Origin: Maricaulis sp965657935
Lineage (GTDB): Bacteria; Pseudomonadota; Alphaproteobacteria; Caulobacterales; Maricaulaceae
Reading direction: 5' to 3'
NCBI GenBank assembly: GCA_965657935.1
Contig: CBFHQE010000107.1
Location: 1-10,602 of the forward strand
DNA: 10,602 nucleotides
Shown here: in pieces, positions 7,143 to 10,602 of the stretch
How the letters are laid out: each line of letters starts with the position of its first letter
Numbering within the stretch: the first letter of the stretch is position 1
The notes under the pieces: model-generated
What the model saw: the letters and a program-made list of their open reading frames with translations, nothing else
Database searches by the model: none
What the model was told of the DNA's origin: nothing
Translations under genes and position numbers: made by a program

Positions 7143-8066
7143 TTGAATTTCCGCGCCGATACATCAACCGTGCTCAGGGCGCTCGCGCCCCTGTTGCTGG
7201 CGCTTGTGGCCGCACTTGTGTTCGCGCTGATCAGCCGATCATGGGCTTTGGCGCTGGTCGCGGTGCTGGTGGCTGTTGGTGGGGCAATCGCCGTCGCGAT
7301 TGCCCTGCGACACGGCGCAGATAACACGGCGGCGCGTGAGCAAGCCGAATTGATCGAGAAATATGCACTCGAGCTGGAACGCTCGAATCAGGACTTGCAG
7401 GTTTTCGCTTCCGCAGCGTCGCACGACCTGCAGGAGCCGCTGCGCAAGATCGAGAGTTTCGGCCAGCGCCTGCACGACAAGTATGATGATGTGCTCGACG
7501 AGGCTGGGCGAACCTATCTTTACCGCATGGTGGACGCGTCGAGCCGCATGCGCCGCCTGATCGATGCTCTGCTTACCTTTGCCCGGGTGAATGACAGCAA
7601 TACCAGTATTGCGGACGTTGATCTGGAAGCGCTTTGGAATTCCGTCCTGGTGGATAATTCTGCGCGTATCAAGGCGCTCAAGGCCCGGATTGACGTGACC
7701 GGTCTGCCGGTGGTCCAGGCCGATGAGACCCAGATGCGCATTGTGTTTGCGAACCTTCTGAGCAACGCCCTCAAATACCAGCCAGACGGCCAGGTGCCGG
7801 AGATCTCGGTTGAATATTTCGAACCCGATGGTGTCGATCTGGCCGGAATCCGGGTGCGCGACAATGGAATCGGATTTGACGCCAAATACGCCGAACGAAT
7901 TTTCCAGATGTTCGAGCGTCTTCATTCCCGAAGCGAGTTCGATGGGAGTGGAATTGGTTTGGCAACTTGCGCTAAGATCGCGGAACGCCATGGTGGCTCG
8001 CTGACGGCGCACTCTAATCCGGGGCAGGGCGCCGAGTTTTCCTTGATCTTGCCCAAGTATCAGTAG
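7143..8066 (+). CDS. Short membrane histidine kinase without sensor domain, paralogue of the preceding kinase core
   Basis: A 307-residue kinase. Two closely spaced membrane helices (about 10-30 and 34-55) form a hairpin with almost no periplasmic loop, followed by a helix (about 62-85) leading into HisKA. The motifs are intact: ASAASHDLQEPLRKI with phospho-acceptor His94, NLLSNALKY (Asn208), DNGIGF (Asp240), FQMFERLH and GSGIGLA (from Gly268). From Tyr74 onward it aligns with the upstream kinase from Tyr531, at a constant offset of 457 through the phospho-acceptor region. It has no Cache, PAS or GAF domain, so it may be constitutive, sense the membrane itself, or work as a mixed dimer with the upstream kinase (inference). 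It begins at TTG with GGAG 6 nt upstream and lies 31 nt after the previous stop, which points to one operon. The receiver gene follows after 54 nt. Confidence 0.93.
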   Translation: MNFRADTSTVLRALAPLLLALVAALVFALISRSWALALVAVLVAVGGAIAVAIALRHGADNTAAREQAELIEKYALELERSNQDLQVFASAASHDLQEPLRKIESFGQRLHDKYDDVLDEAGRTYLYRMVDASSRMRRLIDALLTFARVNDSNTSIADVDLEALWNSVLVDNSARIKALKARIDVTGLPVVQADETQMRIVFANLLSNALKYQPDGQVPEISVEYFEPDGVDLAGIRVRDNGIGFDAKYAERIFQMFERLHSRSEFDGSGIGLATCAKIAERHGGSLTAHSNPGQGAEFSLILPKYQ

Positions 8067-8080
8067 AAGTTGTGTTTCTA

Positions 8081-8097
8081 GGCCCTGGGGTTGGGCT
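8081..8097 (+). other. Small hairpin between second kinase and receiver
   Basis: GGCCC (8081-8085) pairs with GGGCT (8093-8097), including one G-T pair, around a 7-nt loop. No T run follows, so it is not a full terminator. It could protect or process the message so that the receiver is made in excess over the kinases. The ribosome site GAGG of the receiver gene is at 8109-8112. Confidence 0.25.
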
Positions 8098-8120
8098 GAT
8101 CTGGCAAAGAGGCTGGCATA

Positions 8121-8594
8121 ATGAGCACTGAAAACTCGCTTTTCACGATCCTGATGGTGGATGACGATCCCGATGATCGTCTGCTGTTCAAGGAGGCGTG
8201 CGAGGAAGTTCGACTGCGTAATCCGCTCGAATTCCTTGAGAATGGCGAGCAGCTGGTTGATTATCTCAAGCGTCAGGGGGCCTACGCTCATTTGAAGGGC
8301 GAGCCGTTTCCGGGCATTATCCTGCTCGATCTGAACATGCCGCTCAAGGATGGCCGCGAGGCCCTGGAAGAGGTGAAGGCCGACCCGGAACTTCGCCACA
8401 TCCCGATTATCGTGCTGACAACATCCAAGAGCGAGGACGATATCCTGGCCAGCTACGGGCTCGGTGCATCCTCCTATATCGTCAAGCCGATCTCTCTTGA
8501 CCGCCTCATGCGTGTCGTCAATTCCATCGGTGAATACTGGGTCCAGATCGTGGAAGTTCCCACGCCCGCCGAAGACGTGGAAGAAATCGACTGA
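8121..8594 (+). CDS. Single-domain response regulator, Rcp1 type
   Basis: A 157-residue stand-alone receiver with no DNA-binding or enzymatic output domain. The motifs are complete: the acidic pair in ILMVDDDPDDR (Asp14/Asp15), phospho-acceptor Asp70 in IILLDLNMPLKDG, Thr100 in VLTTSKSEDD, and Tyr119-Lys122-Pro123 in SSYIVKP. The DDDPDDR start, the extra residues before the phospho-acceptor strand (a YAHLKGEPFPG loop) and the tail with YWVQIVEVP are characteristic of the Rcp1 family, the partner of Cph1-like kinases carrying the SHDLQEPL motif. Both kinases upstream have that motif, so this is very likely their shared substrate. Output must come through protein contact or a further phosphotransfer. 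The ATG at 8121 has GAGG 8 nt upstream, and a strong terminator follows 22 nt after the stop. Confidence 0.95.
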   Translation: MSTENSLFTILMVDDDPDDRLLFKEACEEVRLRNPLEFLENGEQLVDYLKRQGAYAHLKGEPFPGIILLDLNMPLKDGREALEEVKADPELRHIPIIVLTTSKSEDDILASYGLGASSYIVKPISLDRLMRVVNSIGEYWVQIVEVPTPAEDVEEID

Positions 8595-8616
8595 TTTGCG
8601 CATCAGACCCGGCATT

Positions 8617-8647
8617 CAAAACAGGCGGCCATTGGTCGCCTGTTTTG
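8617..8647 (+). terminator. Strong intrinsic terminator closing the kinase-receiver operon
   Basis: A near-perfect 14-bp stem. The left arm, from CAAAACAGGCG, pairs with CGCCTGTTTTG; the inner GCC pairs with GGT through one G-T pair, around a 3-nt ATT loop. The right arm ends in TGTTTTGTT, giving the T-rich run. The A run on the left mirrors it, so it may also work on the opposite strand. Confidence 0.9.
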
Positions 8648-8745
8648 TTATGTTCGCCTGTGAGGAGAGTTGCCGCGACCTTGCCTCAATCCGTCTCTAG
8701 GGTTTGCGGGGTAACTAACCGTCGCAACATGCGGCGCAGGGGGAA

Positions 8746-9366
8746 ATGATGTTCGCACGTATGGCAATGACCGGGCTGACCGTAATGGTCGCCATGGTAC
8801 TGGCTCTGGCGATTCTGGTTCTGCTCGGCGCCTACGCGCCCTTGTGGCTGCACTGGGTTCAAAATGGTGCGGACCTGATCGAGCGAGCAGTGACCTCCAC
8901 CGGCCTGCCCAGCCAGTACAATGTCTGGGTTGGAATTTTTGCGGCGTCTGAAGCCATCGTCATCCTGATTTTCACCATCATAGCCCGGATTATTCTGGCT
9001 GTGGGCCTGTCGCCCTTCTCTTCGCGCATGAACGGTATCGGAGCGCTGCTGGCCAGCATCGGGTCGATGACGGCCTCGCTCTTCTTTGCCTTTGTACTTG
9101 GAATCCTGATGCTGGTTTCCCTCGGTATTACGGCGCCGGAAATTCTCGACAACATGTTGTCCGCGGCCGGTTGGGTCGAAGCGCGGCTGGAACATACGGG
9201 GCTGCCTTTCCGCTGGAATAATATCCTGCGCTTGCTGATCGCCGACGACCAGATACTGCTGCTCTTTTTCACCATTGTGGCGCGCATGCTGATCGCCATT
9301 CTGGCGACCGCGATCACGTCAGCGATGAGTGGCGGAGACTCCCGCTACCTGGCACCCGCACGTTAG
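8746..9366 (+). CDS. Four-helix membrane protein with two-fold internal repeat, function unknown
   Basis: I do not recognise a named family. The 206-residue product has four hydrophobic stretches, at about 9-30, 60-87, 105-128 and 159-192. It is built from two similar halves. Residues about 31-86 align without gaps to about 130-185 at a constant offset of 99. The best-kept blocks are TGLP (52-55 and 151-154), an Asn four residues later (59 and 158), and FTIIAR (76-81) against FTIVAR (175-180). Each half is therefore one helix, a roughly 25-residue amphipathic linker ending in TGLP, and a second helix ending in an Arg. The halves are diverged in DNA, so the duplication is old. Two start codons are adjacent; AGGGGG at 8738-8743 is better spaced for the ATG at 8749 than for 8746. 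It lies after the terminator, so it has its own promoter, and its stop overlaps that of the esterase. Confidence 0.85.
   Translation: MMFARMAMTGLTVMVAMVLALAILVLLGAYAPLWLHWVQNGADLIERAVTSTGLPSQYNVWVGIFAASEAIVILIFTIIARIILAVGLSPFSSRMNGIGALLASIGSMTASLFFAFVLGILMLVSLGITAPEILDNMLSAAGWVEARLEHTGLPFRWNNILRLLIADDQILLLFFTIVARMLIAILATAITSAMSGGDSRYLAPAR
8836..9300 (+). repeat. Internal protein-level duplication in the membrane protein gene
   Basis: The first unit is 8836-9003 (residues 31-86) and the second is 9133-9300 (residues 130-185). In the best 34-residue stretch I count 14 identities at a fixed offset of 99 residues, with most other positions being hydrophobic swaps. The two helix-linker-helix halves point the same way if each has two membrane helices, so this would be a parallel rather than an inverted repeat. 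Confidence 0.75.
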
Positions 9367-10370
9367 TTTGAGAGTGCCTTGGCGAGATAGGGCAGGCTGA
9401 TATCCATGCGATAATCGGTGGAGGAGTGGTTGTCCGGGAATTCCTCGTAGACATGGTCCACTCCGCGAGCGATGAGCATTTTGTGCATGCGACGTGCGCC
9501 GTAGAGCAGGTTGTACTGGTCCACATCGCCGCAATCGATGAACAGGCCCTTGAGCCCTTTCAGTCCCTCGCCATGCTCATCCAGCATCTCCAGGGGGTCC
9601 CATTTCAGCCATTGCGCCCAGCGTTCCGGAATGCGTTCGCACGTGTCCATGGTCACCGGCAGGCGAATGCCCAGATAGCTGTTCGGATCCGGATCATAGG
9701 TCGCAGCCATGGCCAGGATCATCATGGCGTGCAGATCACTTCCATCGACCTTCACAGCGCTCTCGAACGCCGCGATGAACGTCTCGATCGTGCCACCCCG
9801 CTTGTTGATCCGGCGCAGGGTATGGGCAAAATCGGCAGCGAACATCAGCTCGAAACCCATATCGCCGGAATGACTGGCCGCAGCGGACCAGAAGTCCGGA
9901 TAGAGCAGGGCGTGCACCATGGCGGCATATCCGCCTGAGCTCTTGCCAAAAACACCGCGTTTGCCGAAGCCACCACAACCGAATTTGGTCTCGATGGCGG
10001 GTACACATTCGGTGGTGATGAAGTCAGCCCAATTCCCCATGGCCGAGGAATTCACATACTGATTGCCGCCAAGCCGGGTGAAACAGTCCGGGAAGGCGAT
10101 GACACACGGTGCCATCTTGCCCTCGGCTATCAGCCGGTCAGCACGCTCGGGAACATTCTCGGCGAAATTGTTCCAATTGGTGTGTTTGGGACCGCCGGAG
10201 GTGAAGCCCACCAGGTCGACCAGCAAGGGCAGGCCTACGCCATCATGGTCATGCGGGATATAGACATCGACGCGCCGCCGGCCGGGATCACCCAGCATGT
10301 TGTTGGCAATGGCCTCGCTGTCGATCTCTAGTTTTTTCACCGTTCCGCGCGGGAATTCGCCTCGTTGCAT
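9363..10370 (-). CDS. Alpha/beta-hydrolase esterase of the putative esterase (esterase D/enterochelin esterase-like) family
   Basis: A 335-residue predicted cytoplasmic hydrolase with no signal peptide. The N terminus has the family pattern of a short strand followed by NNMLGDPGRRRVDVYIP. The nucleophile elbow is GVFGKSSGGYAAM (GxSxG, Ser144), and the strand before the acid is LFIDCGDVDQYNLLYGAR (Asp284 the likely acid). The catalytic His is His315 in FPDNHSSTDYR. The triad is thus complete and in the right order, followed by the usual C-terminal helix. The long insertion between the nucleophile and the acid (about 165-270) would form a lid or substrate pocket; the substrate is unknown. The ATG at 10370 has GGAG 9 nt upstream and is preferred. 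A GTG at 10340 overlaps the upstream stop as GTGA and is a credible alternative giving 325 residues. An open extension to 10556 overlaps the upstream gene and looks non-coding. The stop overlaps the convergent membrane-protein stop by 4 bp. Confidence 0.92.
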   Translation of the reverse strand: MQRGEFPRGTVKKLEIDSEAIANNMLGDPGRRRVDVYIPHDHDGVGLPLLVDLVGFTSGGPKHTNWNNFAENVPERADRLIAEGKMAPCVIAFPDCFTRLGGNQYVNSSAMGNWADFITTECVPAIETKFGCGGFGKRGVFGKSSGGYAAMVHALLYPDFWSAAASHSGDMGFELMFAADFAHTLRRINKRGGTIETFIAAFESAVKVDGSDLHAMMILAMAATYDPDPNSYLGIRLPVTMDTCERIPERWAQWLKWDPLEMLDEHGEGLKGLKGLFIDCGDVDQYNLLYGARRMHKMLIARGVDHVYEEFPDNHSSTDYRMDISLPYLAKALSN

Positions 10371-10602
10371 GTCCTGTTTCTCCGGGAGTTGCGGCTCTGA
10401 TACCAGTGCAGGCCGGCAAATACGACTGCTGTGTCTACTGCAAGCAGGAAATAGCCGATGATTCCGGGGAAATCGTAATTGAAAATCTGGCTCGCCCAGA
10501 TGGACGTGCGCAGGAGGCTGGCAATGCCATAGGCGAAGACGGAAACCGGATGCCAACAGGCGGGTGGAATCACTTTCAGCACTGATTGTATCAGGTTAGG
10601 CT
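10337..10602 (-). CDS. C-terminal part of an unrecognised membrane protein, cut by the window edge
   Basis: The frame is open from the right edge to a TGA (complement of 10337-10339), giving 87 visible residues with the start outside. A GTG at 10582 is an internal possibility, but the frame stays open beyond it and reads sensibly (PNLIQSVLKVIPPACWHP), so the gene probably begins further right. Two likely membrane helices are visible, around HPVSVFAYGIASLLRTSIWA and FPGIIGYFLLAVDTAVVFAG, then a basic tail (WYQSRNSRRNRT). I do not recognise a family. Its end overlaps the esterase start by 34 nt if the ATG is used, or by 4 nt (GTGA) if the GTG is used. Either way the two genes are probably translated from one message. 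Confidence 0.65.
   Translation of the reverse strand, partial: PNLIQSVLKVIPPACWHPVSVFAYGIASLLRTSIWASQIFNYDFPGIIGYFLLAVDTAVVFAGLHWYQSRNSRRNRTCNEANSRAER

Noticed and set aside
7239..8615. A 458-codon open frame on the minus strand opposite the second kinase and receiver
   Set aside because: It mirrors two strongly supported genes in a GC-rich genome, shows no recognisable motif, and has the His/Arg/Gln-rich composition of a shadow frame.
10371..10556. N-terminal extension of the esterase frame
   Set aside because: Its composition is Arg/His/Pro-rich and it overlaps the membrane-protein frame, which reads sensibly. The family's N-terminal pattern begins only after the ATG at 10370.
1..10602. 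CRISPR array, insertion sequence, prophage or defence island
   Set aside because: No spaced direct repeats, transposase or integrase motifs, att-like repeats or nuclease/ATPase defence modules are visible. The gene content is signalling, transport and hydrolases.

Overview
The window reads as chromosomal DNA of a GC-rich alphaproteobacterium. Coding density is high, codons are GC-rich, short Shine-Dalgarno sites precede most starts, and TTG/GTG starts occur. The gene mix (DUF418 protein, YrbG-type exchanger, dCache/PAS kinase with an Rcp1-like receiver) would fit the Maricaulis/Hyphomonas/Caulobacter side of the class, but that placement is inference from style, not from a marker gene. There are no rRNA or tRNA genes, CRISPR arrays, transposases or phage genes.

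Layout. (1) Positions 1-215 hold the tail of a rightward gene, possibly a sulfotransferase, with an in-frame TAG followed by 24 more open codons. (2) Positions 268-4026 are a leftward block. In transcription order it encodes a 26-residue membrane peptide (3946-4026), a CaCA-family cation exchanger (2935-3918), a DUF418 membrane protein (1661-2845) and a soluble GAF histidine kinase (268-1584). (3) A divergent NUDIX hydrolase (4102-4572) is followed by a 226-nt gap rich in inverted repeats. (4) Positions 4799-8594 are a rightward signalling operon: a membrane dCache-PAS histidine kinase, a second membrane kinase with the same catalytic core but no sensor, and a single-domain Rcp1-type response regulator, closed by a strong intrinsic terminator at 8617-8647. 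(5) A small membrane protein with a two-fold internal repeat (8746-9366) converges on a leftward alpha/beta-hydrolase esterase (9363-10370). The stop codons of these two genes overlap. (6) The right edge cuts a leftward gene for an unrecognised membrane protein whose end overlaps the start of the esterase.

How the genes fit together. The best-supported functional unit is the kinase-kinase-receiver operon. The periplasmic dCache domain and cytoplasmic PAS domain of the first kinase would sense signals. The second kinase shares its HisKA/HATPase core closely enough to suggest tandem duplication, and could form mixed dimers with it or supply phosphoryl groups separately. The stand-alone receiver has no output domain, so it must act by protein contact or as a phosphate relay or sink. 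The GAF kinase on the other strand has no partner regulator in the window. The remaining genes are membrane transport, housekeeping or unassigned functions.

The most unusual items are the duplicated kinase core with one receiver, the two-fold repeat membrane protein, the 26-residue peptide ahead of the exchanger, and the structured gap at 4581-4709. None is an obvious new defence or mobile system.
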